A stretch of 64,000 nt of DNA, taken from the NCBI GenBank assembly GCA_003028315.1, contig CP028150.1:1178001-1242000 (forward strand), given 5' to 3'. Below are positions 1 to 8,903 of the stretch, in pieces. The stretch comes from Neisseria mucosa. GTDB taxonomy: Bacteria; Pseudomonadota; Gammaproteobacteria; Burkholderiales; Neisseriaceae. The position numbers and the translations under genes are program-made. Numbering within the stretch: the first letter of the stretch is position 1; the number at the start of each line of letters is the position of its first letter. The notes under the pieces are model-generated. The model was not told the DNA's origin. It saw only the letters and a program-made list of their open reading frames with translations, and made no database searches.

Positions 1-1274
1 ACGTTCATGGCTTGGGTGTATTTGTCGCGCAATTGGAAGACATGTCCGACTTCGATGCCGCGTGCCAGTTTCAGACGGCCTTGTCCGTCGGGGCTTTCGT
101 CGCCTTCGACGACGTTGCGCAAATCGACGAATTCAGGCTCGGCGGCGTCGCGGCCGAAGTTGAAGCCGGTATAGTGGTAGTCGTCTTCATTCGCGCCGAT
201 AACCCAGTCTGCGCCTTTTTCGGTGGCGAAATCGGCATAGACTTTGCCTGTGAAGCCGACAGGGCCGAGCGAGCCGCCGTTTGCACCGAACTGCACTCGG
301 ATGGCGGCAGGGTCTGCCATGGTCAGCGGCGATTTCACGCCTGCGAGTTTTTCGGCTTTGATGTCGTTGAACTCATGGTCGCCGCGCAACAGCAATAAGA
401 CGATTTCGCCTTCGTTTTCGCCTTCGACCACGATGGATTTCAGTGTTTTTTCAATCGGAATGCTGAGGAAGTCAACCAATGAATCAATGGTTTTGACGTT
501 CGGCGTGTGTACTTTGGCCAGCTCTGCCTGAGCGGCTGCGCGTTCGCCTTTGAGCGGCAAGGTCGGAGCCAGCTCGATATTGGCGGCGTAATCGGAAGTG
601 TCGCTATATGCAATCACATCTTCGCCGCTTTCCGCCAACACTTGAAACTCGTGCGAACCGGTGCCGCCGATGCTGCCGGTGTCTGCGGCGACGGGGCGGA
701 ATTCCAAGCCCAGACGGGTGAAGATGCGGCAGTAAGCATCGTACATGGCATCATAGGTCGTCTGAAGCGAGGCGTAGTCGGCATGGAAGGAATAGGCGTC
801 TTTCATGACGAATTCGCGCGCACGCATGACGCCGAAGCGCGGGCGCACCTCGTCGCGGAATTTGGTTTGGATGTGGTAAAAGTTTTTCGGCAGCTGTTTG
901 TAGCTGTTGATTTCTTTGCGCACGATGTCGGCGATGACTTCCTCGCAGGTCGGTCCCATGCAGAAATCGCGGTCGTGGCGGTCTTTCAGGCGCAGCAGTT
1001 CTTTACCGTAAAATTCCCAGCGGCCGGATTCCTGCCACAGCTCGGCAGGCTGCACCACCGGCATCAGCAACTCCACGCTGCCCGCGCGCGCCATTTCTTC
1101 GCGCACGACGTTTTCGACTTTACGCAACACGCGCAACCCCATCGGCATCCAAGTATAAAGGCCGGACGCGTTGGCTTTAATCAGACCGGCGCGAATCATC
1201 AGCTTGTGGCTGGCAAGCGCGGCTTCGGCGGGGGCTTCTTTCAGGGTGGAAATGAAAAATTGGCTGGCTTTCAT
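1..1274 (-). CDS. proS: Prolyl-tRNA synthetase (partial, 3' end outside window)
   Basis: Charges tRNA-Pro with proline in the cytoplasm. Reading the minus strand from the ATG at 1274 gives MKASQFFISTLKEAPAEAA, followed by the class II motif region (PMGLRVLRKVENVVREEM and the FCMGPTCEEV segment near residue 105). About 424 residues lie in the window. From roughly residue 220 on this includes the inserted editing domain typical of bacterial-type ProRS (the DYAANIELAP and KTIDSLVDFL stretches). The family is about 570 residues, so roughly a quarter is missing past the left edge. The frame is open to base 1 with no stop. The ATG is the first in-frame start after an upstream stop-rich, AT-rich gap. 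The gene diverges from the hydrolase at 1724. Confidence 0.95.
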   Translation of the reverse strand, partial: MKASQFFISTLKEAPAEAALASHKLMIRAGLIKANASGLYTWMPMGLRVLRKVENVVREEMARAGSVELLMPVVQPAELWQESGRWEFYGKELLRLKDRHDRDFCMGPTCEEVIADIVRKEINSYKQLPKNFYHIQTKFRDEVRPRFGVMRAREFVMKDAYSFHADYASLQTTYDAMYDAYCRIFTRLGLEFRPVAADTGSIGGTGSHEFQVLAESGEDVIAYSDTSDYAANIELAPTLPLKGERAAAQAELAKVHTPNVKTIDSLVDFLSIPIEKTLKSIVVEGENEGEIVLLLLRGDHEFNDIKAEKLAGVKSPLTMADPAAIRVQFGANGGSLGPVGFTGKVYADFATEKGADWVIGANEDDYHYTGFNFGRDAAEPEFVDLRNVVEGDESPDGQGRLKLARGIEVGHVFQLRDKYTQAMN

Positions 1275-1723
1275 GGTGTGTTTTTCTGTGTAAAAAAGTA
1301 AGCGCGTATTGTAACGCGAAAGGCAGGGGGATTGAAGTTTTTCCCTATGCGGGAGCCGCCGCAGTCTTTCTTTTTGAGTCGATTCATCTGACATTTATCG
1401 GGCGTGTCAATCACTTTTTATACACAATTTCGCATTGGCTTGTTTTGCTTATAGATTTTTCCCATAAGGGCTTTGAAATTTTTTATTTTTATAACTAATT
1501 GATTTTATTGTATTTTATTTGACTATTTTTTAAGCACCGAAAGGCTTGGGTTGTTCCAAAAGCAAAAATTCCGATTACCCAAAGCTTATCAACAAACTTA
1601 TCCACAGAGTTTGTGTATAGATTGATGTCGTCTGAAACCATACCGTTCGATAGGTTTTTAAAAGCCCGTAACGCGGTCTTTCTGTTAAGATGATGCCTTC
1701 GCTTTTTTCACGCCATACTATCT
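1275..1723. other. Intergenic AT-rich region with DnaA-box cluster
   Basis: This 449-bp gap lies between divergent proS and the S-formylglutathione hydrolase gene. It holds TTATACACA at 1418-1426, TTATCAACA at 1586-1594, the perfect consensus TTATCCACA at 1598-1606, and CTATACACA on the minus strand at 1612-1620. A strongly AT-rich stretch at about 1430-1545 lies between the first box and the other three. No ORF with coding character was seen. The arrangement resembles a small replication origin or another DnaA-binding locus; see findings. Confidence 0.6.
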
Positions 1724-2572
1724 ATGTCCGCACACGAATTACACCTGCTTTCACGCGCCAAAATGTTCAACGGCCATCAAGAACAATACCGCTGCTTTTC
1801 CGAAACCTGCCAAACCGATATGACCTTCGGCATCTACCTTCCGCCGCAGGTATTGAAAGGCTATCCCGCGCCGGTTTTGTATTTCTTGTCGGGACTGCAC
1901 GGCGACGGCTCGGAACTGATACGCCAAACCGGCATCCAGCGTTTCGCCGCGCAATGGAACATCATCGTCGTTTTCCCCGACACCTCGCCGCGCGGCAGCC
2001 ATATTAGCGACAGCGCGAACGAATTTATCGGACAGGGCGCGGGATTTTACGTCGATGCAGCCGAACAGCCGTGGGCGGCGCATTATCAGATGTACAGCCA
2101 TATCAGCCGCGAACTGCCCGATTGGGTGGAACGGCATTTCCCCGCCACCCAAGAACGCAGCATCGCAGGTTTCAGCATGGGCGGACACGGCGCGCTTTCC
2201 ATCGCCCTGAAAAACCCCAGCCGCTATGTCGCCGTTTCCGCGTTTGCACCCTTGTGCCATCCGACCGCCAGCCGGGGTGGGAAGCAGGCGTTTGCCGCCT
2301 ATCTGGGCGCGGAATCGGAGGCTTGGCAGGCTTACGACAGCGCATCGCTCGTTCAGACGACCTCACGCAAGCTGCCGATACTCATCGACCAAGGCAGCAT
2401 TGATCCGCTGTTCCCCGACGAATTACAACCCGAAGCCTTCGTCAATGCCGCCCGCGCTAACGGCTTTAACGTGCAATATAAAGTCCGCCCCGGCTACGGA
2501 CACGATTATTTCTTCATCGCCAGCTTTATCGACTCGCATATCGAGTTTCACGCTGAGGCATTGGGCTTGTAA
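1724..2572 (+). CDS. fghA: S-formylglutathione hydrolase
   Basis: Hydrolyses S-formylglutathione to formate and glutathione, the second step of glutathione-dependent formaldehyde detoxification. The 282-residue length is normal for the family. The nucleophile sits in GFSMGG (Ser151). Asp227 in QGSIDP and His260 in GYGHDY complete the alpha/beta-hydrolase triad at the spacing expected for esterase D. The oxyanion region SGLHGDGSE near residues 56-64 replaces the more usual SGLTCT. The formaldehyde dehydrogenase that normally partners it (adhC) is not adjacent, so its substrate must come from a gene elsewhere. The ATG at 1724 is the first plausible start and has only a weak ribosome binding site. 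In other Neisseria this gene is often called estD. Confidence 0.92.
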   Translation: MSAHELHLLSRAKMFNGHQEQYRCFSETCQTDMTFGIYLPPQVLKGYPAPVLYFLSGLHGDGSELIRQTGIQRFAAQWNIIVVFPDTSPRGSHISDSANEFIGQGAGFYVDAAEQPWAAHYQMYSHISRELPDWVERHFPATQERSIAGFSMGGHGALSIALKNPSRYVAVSAFAPLCHPTASRGGKQAFAAYLGAESEAWQAYDSASLVQTTSRKLPILIDQGSIDPLFPDELQPEAFVNAARANGFNVQYKVRPGYGHDYFFIASFIDSHIEFHAEALGL

Positions 2573-2582
2573 ATCCGCCACT

Positions 2583-2739
2583 TATAGTGGATTAACTTTA
2601 AACCAGTACGGCGTTACCTCGCCTTAGCTCAAAGAGAACGATTCTCTAAGGTGCTGAAGCACCAAGTGAATCAGTTCCGTACTATCTGTACTGTCTGCGG
2701 CTTCGTCGCCTTGTCCTGATTTAAATTTAATCCACTATA
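2583..2739. repeat. Correia repeat element, long form (157 bp)
   Basis: Bounded by TATAGTGGATTAA and its inverse TTAATCCACTATA. The core contains the roughly 50-bp insertion typical of the long class, with hairpins GAGAACGATTCTC and GGTGCTGAAGCACC. Such inserts carry an IHF site in other Neisseria. It sits between the stop of fghA and the shared uptake-sequence terminator. Confidence 0.93.
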
Positions 2740-2744
2740 TAAAG

Positions 2745-2780
2745 AAAGGTCGTCTGAAAACCTTTTCAGACGACCTTTTT
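2745..2780. terminator. Inverted uptake-sequence terminator (fghA / DUF4198 gene)
   Basis: AAAGGTCGTCTGAAAA pairs with TTTTCAGACGACCTTT and is followed by T residues. It lies between converging genes and can end both. Confidence 0.9.
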
Positions 2781-2796
2781 GATCTTTCACACTCAA

Positions 2797-3636
2797 TTAG
2801 TGTTGATGATGATGGTGTTCATGCCGTTCAGCCGCGCGTTTCGTTCCGACGGGCATAATCAGCGTTGCATAGGCATTGTCTTGTTGGCAAACACTTTTAT
2901 CGGCATAATCCGCCTGATGGGCGGCTTTGATTTTCCACAAACCTTCAATCAAAGGAATCACGTTGACGACGCCGTCTTTATCCGTTTTCCCTGAGAAACC
3001 TTGCGGCTCGCGGTGGTCGTGTGTCGCTGCCAAGTCCATTTCCGCCAGCGTATCCGAGCTTGCCGTTACCGTCGCTTTTGCCAACGGTTTGCCTTTATAA
3101 AGCACTTTAATCGGCAGCAGGCCGCCTACCTTGACTTCATTCGGATTTTTCAGCGGAACCAGCTCCAATTCATGACCGACCGGACGGGTCAATACGCTTT
3201 CATCCAAGCCTGCGCCACCCACTTGCAAAAACGCTTTGCCGAACATCTGAGCCTGTTCGCAATAAGTCGCGCCGGGCAGGTCTTTCAAGGTTTTCTGTTT
3301 CCAGCCTTCGCTGTTTTGCGACCAGAACGTCGGTTTGTACACCGCGCCGACCCAATACGAACCGTCTTTCAGGCGGGATTTGGAAACATATTGGTAATTT
3401 TCACCTTTATTCGTCAAATCGACCGTTTTTCCGGATTTGTCCGTTAATTGCAGCGGTTTGAAAATATGCACACGGTCGTCGGCGATTTTTTCAACATTCG
3501 GGAAATCATGGCTGTAACCCAAATCCGCTTTCAACGTACTGCCCGAATCCAAACGCACCGGAGCCGACACCCACAAATCATGCGCCTGCGCCGCCATGCT
3601 CAAGCCCAATGCGCCAAGTATCCATAATTTTTTCAT
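2797..3636 (-). CDS. Periplasmic DUF4198 family protein with His-rich tail
   Basis: Predicted secreted protein of 279 residues with a cleavable signal peptide (MKKLWILGALGLSMAAQA, cut before HD). The body is the mostly beta DUF4198 fold, a family linked by annotation to periplasmic components of cobalt/nickel uptake. The C terminus ends in HEHHHHQH (residues 272-279) and an internal ATHDHREP segment adds further His/Asp residues. This suggests binding of a transition metal, but that is inference. A good Shine-Dalgarno (GAGGAAG) precedes the ATG at 3636. No transporter gene is adjacent. The promoter lies in the 3637-3760 AT-rich stretch, where no convincing Fur or Zur operator was seen. Confidence 0.8.
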   Translation of the reverse strand: MKKLWILGALGLSMAAQAHDLWVSAPVRLDSGSTLKADLGYSHDFPNVEKIADDRVHIFKPLQLTDKSGKTVDLTNKGENYQYVSKSRLKDGSYWVGAVYKPTFWSQNSEGWKQKTLKDLPGATYCEQAQMFGKAFLQVGGAGLDESVLTRPVGHELELVPLKNPNEVKVGGLLPIKVLYKGKPLAKATVTASSDTLAEMDLAATHDHREPQGFSGKTDKDGVVNVIPLIEGLWKIKAAHQADYADKSVCQQDNAYATLIMPVGTKRAAERHEHHHHQH

Positions 3637-3841
3637 GTTTCTTCCTCAAATTTGATTGTTTACGGTTCAAAAGCCAACGGAAAGCCCGAAAAGCAAGGCA
3701 ACCTTACTCTTTTTATTTCAAAATGTAAATATTATTGATGATTGTTTTTAGTTACAAAGAACTAGAAATCCTTAAAGGGACAACAGAAAACAAGAGGTCG
3801 GCGGATTCGCATTTGAAGTGCAACTTTCCATAACAGAAAAA

Positions 3842-3866
3842 GGCCAGTATGCGGTAGCATACGGCC
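3842..3866 (+). promoter_or_regulatory. Hairpin in the transposase leader of the IS30 element
   Basis: GGCC-A-GTATGC, a 4-base loop (GGTA), then GCATAC-GGCC. This is a 10-bp stem with one bulged A, ending 21 bp before the transposase ATG. It could damp read-through transcription or translation of the transposase. Confidence 0.6.
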
Positions 3867-3887
3867 TTTCCTGCAAGAAAGATTGCC

Positions 3888-4853
3888 ATGAGCTACACAC
3901 AACTGACCCAAGACGAACGATACCATATCCAATACCTGTCCCGCCACTGCACCATCGCCGAAATCGCCAAACAACTTAACCGCCACAAAAGCACCATCAG
4001 CCGAGAAATCAAGCGGCACTGCATCCAAGGACAGCAGTACAGCGCCGAAAAAGCACAGAAGCAAAGCCGGCTGACCAAACAGCACCGGCGAAAACCCTAT
4101 AAGCTCGATTCGCAGCTGGTTCAACACATCGACACCCTTATCCGCCGCAAACTCAGTCCCGAACAGGTATGCGCCTACCTGCGCAAACACCACGGTATCA
4201 CACTCCATCACAGCACCGTTTACCGCTACCTTCGCCAAGACAAAAACAACGGCGGCACTTTGTGGCAACACCTCAGAATATGCAGCAAACCCTACCGCAA
4301 ACGCTACGGCAGCACATGGACCAGAGGCAAAGTGCCCGACCGTGTCGGCATAGAAAACCGACCCGCCATCGTCGACCAAAAAAAACGCATCGGCGATTGG
4401 GAAGCCGACACCATCGTCGGCAAAGGACAGAAAAGCGCATTACTGACCTTGGTCGAACGCGTTACCCGCTACACCATCATCTGCAAATTGAAGAACTTAA
4501 AAGCCGAAGACACTACCCTAGCAGCCATTAGGGTATTAAAGGCACATAAAGCCAGAGTGCACACCATCACCATGGACAACGGCAAAGAGTTCTACCAGCA
4601 CACCAAAATAGCCAAAGCATTAGCAGCGAAAACCTATTTTTGCCGCCCCTACCATTCTTGGGAGAAAGGGCTGAATGAGAACACCAACGGACTCATCCGC
4701 CAATATTTCCCCAAACAAACCGATTTCCGAAACATCAGCGATCGGGAGATACGCAGGGTTCAAGATGAGTTGAACCACCGGCCAAGAAAAACACTTGGCT
4801 ACGAAACGCCAAGTGTTTTATTCTTGAATCTGTTCAAACCACTGATACACTAG
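3888..4853 (+). CDS. IS30-family transposase (IS1655-like)
   Basis: DDE transposase of 321 residues that mobilises the surrounding element. The N-terminal helix-turn-helix (about residues 5-45, AEIAKQLNRHKSTISREIKRH) binds the ends. The catalytic core carries Asp174 (GDWEADTIVG), Asp230 (TITMDNGKEF) and Glu264 (GLNENTNG). The 33-residue D-E spacing is the hallmark of IS30 transposases. The ORF is full length with no frameshift, so the copy looks potentially active. The stop codon lies one base before the right inverted repeat. Start is the ATG at 3888 just after the leader hairpin. Confidence 0.93.
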   Translation: MSYTQLTQDERYHIQYLSRHCTIAEIAKQLNRHKSTISREIKRHCIQGQQYSAEKAQKQSRLTKQHRRKPYKLDSQLVQHIDTLIRRKLSPEQVCAYLRKHHGITLHHSTVYRYLRQDKNNGGTLWQHLRICSKPYRKRYGSTWTRGKVPDRVGIENRPAIVDQKKRIGDWEADTIVGKGQKSALLTLVERVTRYTIICKLKNLKAEDTTLAAIRVLKAHKARVHTITMDNGKEFYQHTKIAKALAAKTYFCRPYHSWEKGLNENTNGLIRQYFPKQTDFRNISDREIRRVQDELNHRPRKTLGYETPSVLFLNLFKPLIH

Positions 4854-4876
4854 TGTTGCACTTGAAATCCGAATCC

Positions 4877-4915
4877 AAGGTCGTCTGAAACACCAAATTG
4901 CTTTTCAGACGACCT
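4877..4915. terminator. Inverted uptake-sequence terminator for ppsR
   Basis: AAGGTCGTCTGAAA and TTTTCAGACGACCT form an inverted pair between the IS element and the 3' end of ppsR. Confidence 0.8.
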
Positions 4916-4936
4916 CTTGCTCATACTTTAAGAAAA

Positions 4937-5758
4937 TCAAAAACGCCGCTTCAATTTGCAGGCTTGAAGGATATGGACGGCAAGTTCTTCCACCGATTTA
5001 TCCGTCGTATTAGTGAACGGGATGCCGTGGCGTTTGAACATATTTTGCGCATCGGCAATTTCACTGCGGCAGGTATCGATTTTGGCATAAGTCGAATTCG
5101 GACGGCGCTCTTGACGGATGGCCTGCAGGCGTTCGGGTTGAATGGTCAGGCCGAACAGTTTGTCTTTGTAAGGTTTGACCATGCGCGGCAGGTCGGTGGA
5201 TTCCAAATCGTCGGGAATCAGCGGGTAATTGGCGGCGCGGATGCCGTATTGCAGAGCAAGGTAAAGACAGGTCGGCGTTTTGCCCGAACGCGATACGCCC
5301 ATCAGGATCACATCGGCTTCTTTCAGGTTTTTATCGCTGACGCCGTCGTCGTGGTTGAGCGAGAAATTGACCGCCTCCATACGCGCATCGTAGCGTTGCG
5401 TATTGCCGATACTGTGGTGCCCCTGCTCGGCGGCAACCGCCTCGGTGTTGAGTTCTTTTTCCAAAAGCCCGAGGAAGGTTTCGAAAAAATTGATATGGAA
5501 AGCGCCCGCTTTTTTGATGATTTCACGGATTTCGTCATTAACGACGCTGACGAAGGCAATCGGGCGCAAACCGTTTTCCTGAGCGTTGCGGTTGACTATT
5601 TCGACGACGGTACGCGCTTTTTCAGGCGTATCAATGAAAGGATAGGTGTGGCGTTTGAATTCGATTCTGCCAAACTGATTCAGCAGTGCCTCACCGATAT
5701 TTTCAGCAGTCAGGCCGGTACGGTCGGAAATATAAAACACATGGCGCGGGGCGGTCAT
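4937..5758 (-). CDS. ppsR: PEP synthase regulatory kinase/pyrophosphorylase
   Basis: Bifunctional DUF299-family enzyme of 273 residues. It inactivates phosphoenolpyruvate synthase by ADP-dependent threonine phosphorylation and reactivates it by phosphate-dependent dephosphorylation. The P-loop GVSRSGKT is at residues 154-161. The N-terminal VFYISDRTGLTAENIGEAL and the LYLALQYGIRAANYPL segment are family signatures. The gene diverges from ppsA across a 418-bp gap, the classical pairing, which supports both assignments. Transcription ends at the uptake-sequence hairpin next to the IS element. The ATG at 5758 is followed by the conserved start of the family (MTAPRHVFYIS). Confidence 0.95.
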   Translation of the reverse strand: MTAPRHVFYISDRTGLTAENIGEALLNQFGRIEFKRHTYPFIDTPEKARTVVEIVNRNAQENGLRPIAFVSVVNDEIREIIKKAGAFHINFFETFLGLLEKELNTEAVAAEQGHHSIGNTQRYDARMEAVNFSLNHDDGVSDKNLKEADVILMGVSRSGKTPTCLYLALQYGIRAANYPLIPDDLESTDLPRMVKPYKDKLFGLTIQPERLQAIRQERRPNSTYAKIDTCRSEIADAQNMFKRHGIPFTNTTDKSVEELAVHILQACKLKRRF

Positions 5759-6176
5759 TCGGTTATCCTCTAAAATTTTAAATGGTTGCAGGCAGTCATC
5801 ATAGCAGCTGAAACCTTCTAAATAAAGGGAATACGCTTAAATTACACCCAACTACGCCAAAATCAAACTACTTTATAAACGCATTTTTATTCCAATAATT
5901 AAATTATCTTAAAATTTTATACCCATCCAAAACCTTTCCAAACTCTACCAATCAGTCATTAATCTATTTCAAACCTTATGTTTTACAAAGAAATAGACAA
6001 TGGGAATAATGGCTTCCCCATCAGATTTCATTTGACTACACGCCTGAAGCCCGCAATTTTTCAGACGACCCGCAAATAAATCGAGACAGAAAAAGCATGA
6101 CAGCGGTCGTTTGAATCGCTTAAAATAACAAAGCGTATTCGTTTCTTTTTTAACATATCTTGGATTGGACACACAA
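5759..6176. other. Divergent ppsR/ppsA intergenic region
   Basis: This 418-bp AT-rich region must contain both divergent promoters. A single uptake sequence core (TTTTCAGACGACC) lies near 6058-6071. No ORF of coding character and no recognised operator was found. Confidence 0.5.
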
Positions 6177-8561
6177 ATGGCTGACAACTACGTAATTTGG
6201 TTTGAAAACCTGCGTATGACTGATGTTGAAAGCGTGGGCGGCAAAAACGCCTCCCTGGGTGAAATGATCAGTCAGCTGACTGAAAAAGGCGTCCGCGTCC
6301 CCGGCGGCTTTGCCACTACTGCCGAAGCCTACCGCGCATTTTTGGCGCACAACGGACTGAGCGAGCGTATTTCCGCCGCACTGGCACAACTGGATGTGGA
6401 AGATGTCGCCGAACTGGCGCGCGTCGGTAAAGAAATCCGCCAATGGATTTTGGATACGCCCTTCCCCGAACAACTGGATGCCGAAATCGAAACGGCATGG
6501 AACAAAATGGTTGCAGACGCAGGCGGCGCGGATATTTCCGTTGCCGTCCGTTCTTCTGCAACCGCCGAAGACCTGCCCGACGCATCGTTTGCAGGTCAAC
6601 AAGAAACCTTCTTGAATATCAACGGCTTGGAAAACGTCAAAGAAGCCATGCGCCATGTATTCGCTTCTTTGTACAACGACCGTGCCATCTCCTACCGCGT
6701 ACATAAAGGCTTCGAACACGACATCGTCGCCCTCTCCGCAGGCGTGCAACGCATGGTGCGTTCCGACAGCGGCGCGTCCGGCGTCATGTTCACCCTCGAC
6801 ACCGAATCTGGCTTCGACCAAGTCGTTTTCGTGACTTCATCTTACGGTCTGGGCGAAAACGTCGTGCAGGGCGCGGTCAACCCCGACGAATTCTATGTAT
6901 TCAAACCCACGCTGAAAGCAGGCAAACCTGCCATCCTACGCAAAACCATGGGTTCGAAACAAATCAAAATGATCTTTACCGACAAAGCAGAAGCCGGTAA
7001 ATCCGTGATGAACGTCGATGTTCCTGAAGAAGACCGCAACCGCTTCTCCATTACCGACGAAGAAATCACCGAGTTGGCACACTACGCGCTAACAATCGAA
7101 AAACACTACGGCCGCCCGATGGATATCGAGTGGGGCCGTGACGGCTTGGACGGCAAACTCTACATCCTGCAAGCCCGCCCCGAGACCGTGAAATCCCAAG
7201 AAGAAAGCAGCCGCAACCTGCGCCGCTTCGACATCAACGGCGACAAAAACGTCTTGTGTGAAGGCCGCGCCATCGGTCAAAAAGTCGGTCAAGGCAAAGT
7301 CCGTTTGGTGAAAGACGCCTCCGAAATGGATTCCGTTGAAGCAGGCGACGTACTCGTTACCGACATGACCGACCCGGATTGGGAGCCGGTAATGAAACGC
7401 GCTTCCGCCATCGTTACCAACCGCGGCGGCCGCACCTGCCACGCCGCCATCATCGCGCGCGAACTGGGTATTCCTGCCGTAGTCGGCTGCGGCGACGCAA
7501 CCGAATTGCTGAGCAACGGTCAAGAAGTTACCGTATCCTGTGCCGAAGGCGATACAGGCTTTATCTACTCCGACCTGCTGGACGTACAAATCACCGACGT
7601 TGCCTTGGACAATATGCCCAAAGCGCCGGTTAAAGTGATGATGAATGTCGGCAACCCCGAACTGGCATTCAGCTTCGCCAACCTGCCGAGCGAAGGCATC
7701 GGCTTGGCACGCATGGAATTCATCATCAACCGCCAAATCGGCATCCACCCGAAAGCCTTGTTGGAATTTGACAAACAAGACGATGAATTGAAAGCGGAAA
7801 TTACCCGCCGCATCGCCGGCTACGCCTCCCCTGTCGACTTCTACGTCGATAAAATCGCCGAAGGCGTGGCAACATTGGCCGCATCGGTTTATCCGCGTAA
7901 AACCATCGTCCGTATGTCCGATTTCAAATCCAACGAATACGCCAACTTGGTCGGCGGCAGCATTTACGAACCGCACGAAGAAAACCCGATGCTAGGCTTC
8001 CGCGGTGCAGCGCGTTACGTTGCCGAAAGCTTCAAAGACTGCTTCGCGCTCGAATGCAAAGCCCTTAAACGCGTCCGAGACGAAATGGGTCTGACCAACG
8101 TCGAAATCATGATTCCGTTCGTCCGCACGTTGGGCGAAGCCGAAGCCGTCGTCAAAGCCTTGAAAGAAAACGGTTTAGAACGCGGCAAAAACGGCCTGCG
8201 CCTGATCATGATGTGCGAACTGCCGAGCAACGCGGTATTGGCAGAACAATTCCTGCAATACTTCGACGGCTTCTCTATCGGTTCCAACGACATGACCCAG
8301 CTGACCCTCGGCCTCGACCGCGACAGCGGCTTGGTGTCCGAATCGTTTGACGAACGCAACCCTGCCGTCAAAGTGATGCTGCATTTGGCAATCTCTGCCT
8401 GCCGCAAACAAAACAAATACGTCGGTATCTGCGGTCAAGGCCCGTCAGACCATCCGGACTTCGCCAAATGGCTGGTTCAAGAAGGCATCGAAAGCGTTTC
8501 CCTGAATCCGGATACCGTCATCGAAACTTGGCTGTATTTGGCTAATGAGTTGAATAAATAA
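6177..8561 (+). CDS. ppsA: Phosphoenolpyruvate synthase
   Basis: Converts pyruvate, ATP and water to phosphoenolpyruvate, AMP and phosphate for gluconeogenesis; cytoplasmic. The protein is 794 residues from the ATG at 6177 (MADNYVIWFENLRMTDV). A TTG four codons upstream is in frame but less likely. The N-terminal ATP-grasp-type domain spans about residues 15-345 (SVGGKNASLGEM, VAVRSSATAEDLPDASFAGQ). The swivelling phosphohistidine domain has His422 in GGRTCHAAI. The C-terminal TIM barrel ends with the catalytic-cysteine loop (GICGQGPSDHPDF). The Thr next to the active His (GRTCH) is the residue PpsR modifies in this family. It is followed by a factor-independent terminator. Confidence 0.96.
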   Translation: MADNYVIWFENLRMTDVESVGGKNASLGEMISQLTEKGVRVPGGFATTAEAYRAFLAHNGLSERISAALAQLDVEDVAELARVGKEIRQWILDTPFPEQLDAEIETAWNKMVADAGGADISVAVRSSATAEDLPDASFAGQQETFLNINGLENVKEAMRHVFASLYNDRAISYRVHKGFEHDIVALSAGVQRMVRSDSGASGVMFTLDTESGFDQVVFVTSSYGLGENVVQGAVNPDEFYVFKPTLKAGKPAILRKTMGSKQIKMIFTDKAEAGKSVMNVDVPEEDRNRFSITDEEITELAHYALTIEKHYGRPMDIEWGRDGLDGKLYILQARPETVKSQEESSRNLRRFDINGDKNVLCEGRAIGQKVGQGKVRLVKDASEMDSVEAGDVLVTDMTDPDWEPVMKRASAIVTNRGGRTCHAAIIARELGIPAVVGCGDATELLSNGQEVTVSCAEGDTGFIYSDLLDVQITDVALDNMPKAPVKVMMNVGNPELAFSFANLPSEGIGLARMEFIINRQIGIHPKALLEFDKQDDELKAEITRRIAGYASPVDFYVDKIAEGVATLAASVYPRKTIVRMSDFKSNEYANLVGGSIYEPHEENPMLGFRGAARYVAESFKDCFALECKALKRVRDEMGLTNVEIMIPFVRTLGEAEAVVKALKENGLERGKNGLRLIMMCELPSNAVLAEQFLQYFDGFSIGSNDMTQLTLGLDRDSGLVSESFDERNPAVKVMLHLAISACRKQNKYVGICGQGPSDHPDFAKWLVQEGIESVSLNPDTVIETWLYLANELNK

Positions 8562-8580
8562 GATTTTTTATAAAATCTAA

Positions 8581-8614
8581 AAATCCCCCATCCCTAAAGC
8601 GGACGGGGGATTTG
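8581..8614 (+). terminator. Terminator after ppsA
   Basis: AAATCCCCCATCC pairs with GGACGGGGGATTT (one mismatch) and is followed by GTTTTAG. This is one of the few strong terminators here not built from uptake sequences. Confidence 0.85.
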
Positions 8615-8648
8615 TTTTAGCCATCTAACGGCAGATATAATTTGACTT

Positions 8649-8755
8649 TATAGTGGATTAAATTTAAATCAGGACAAGGCGACGAAGTCGCAGACAGTAC
8701 AGATAGTACGGCAAGGCGAGGCAACGCCGTACTGGTTTAAAGTTAATCCACTATA
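8649..8755. repeat. Correia repeat element, short form (107 bp)
   Basis: TATAGTGGATTAAATTTAAA at one end and TTAATCCACTATA at the other, with the core lacking the internal insertion. It lies 149 bp upstream of the lipoprotein gene at 8904 and could supply or alter its promoter. Confidence 0.93.
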
Positions 8756-8903
8756 TTTTACGCTGAGTAAAATATGCTTCTAATCAAAAAGATAAAATTC
8801 CGCCGCCATTTAGCGCACATAAAACATCTCGAAAGCCGATGAACCTTCACCCAGATAAAGCGTCTGAAGACAATTCATTCGCTGATTTTTATTAAATAGA
8901 CAT

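Larger units (their letters stand above)
3803..4876. mobile_element. IS30-family insertion sequence, IS1655-like
   Basis: Terminal inverted repeats lie at 3803-3824 (GGATTCGCATTTGAAGTGCA...) and 4855-4876 (...TTGAAATCCGAATCC). They match over 22 bp with two mismatches and bound one full-length transposase ORF. Total length is about 1.07 kb, right for IS1655 of Neisseria. It lies between the promoter of the DUF4198 gene and the terminator of ppsR and breaks no obvious gene. The left flank reads AGAGGTCG and the right flank AAGGTCGTCTGAA, so the target may have been an uptake sequence. A clear 2-3 bp duplication could not be assigned. Confidence 0.88.

Noticed and set aside
3637..3760. Fur or Zur operator before the DUF4198 gene
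   Set aside because: ATTATTGATGATTG resembles part of a Fur box but lacks the second half.
5969..6187. Minus-strand ORF of 72 codons in the ppsR/ppsA gap
   Set aside because: It overlaps the ppsA start and shows no family signature or ribosome site; the region must hold promoters.
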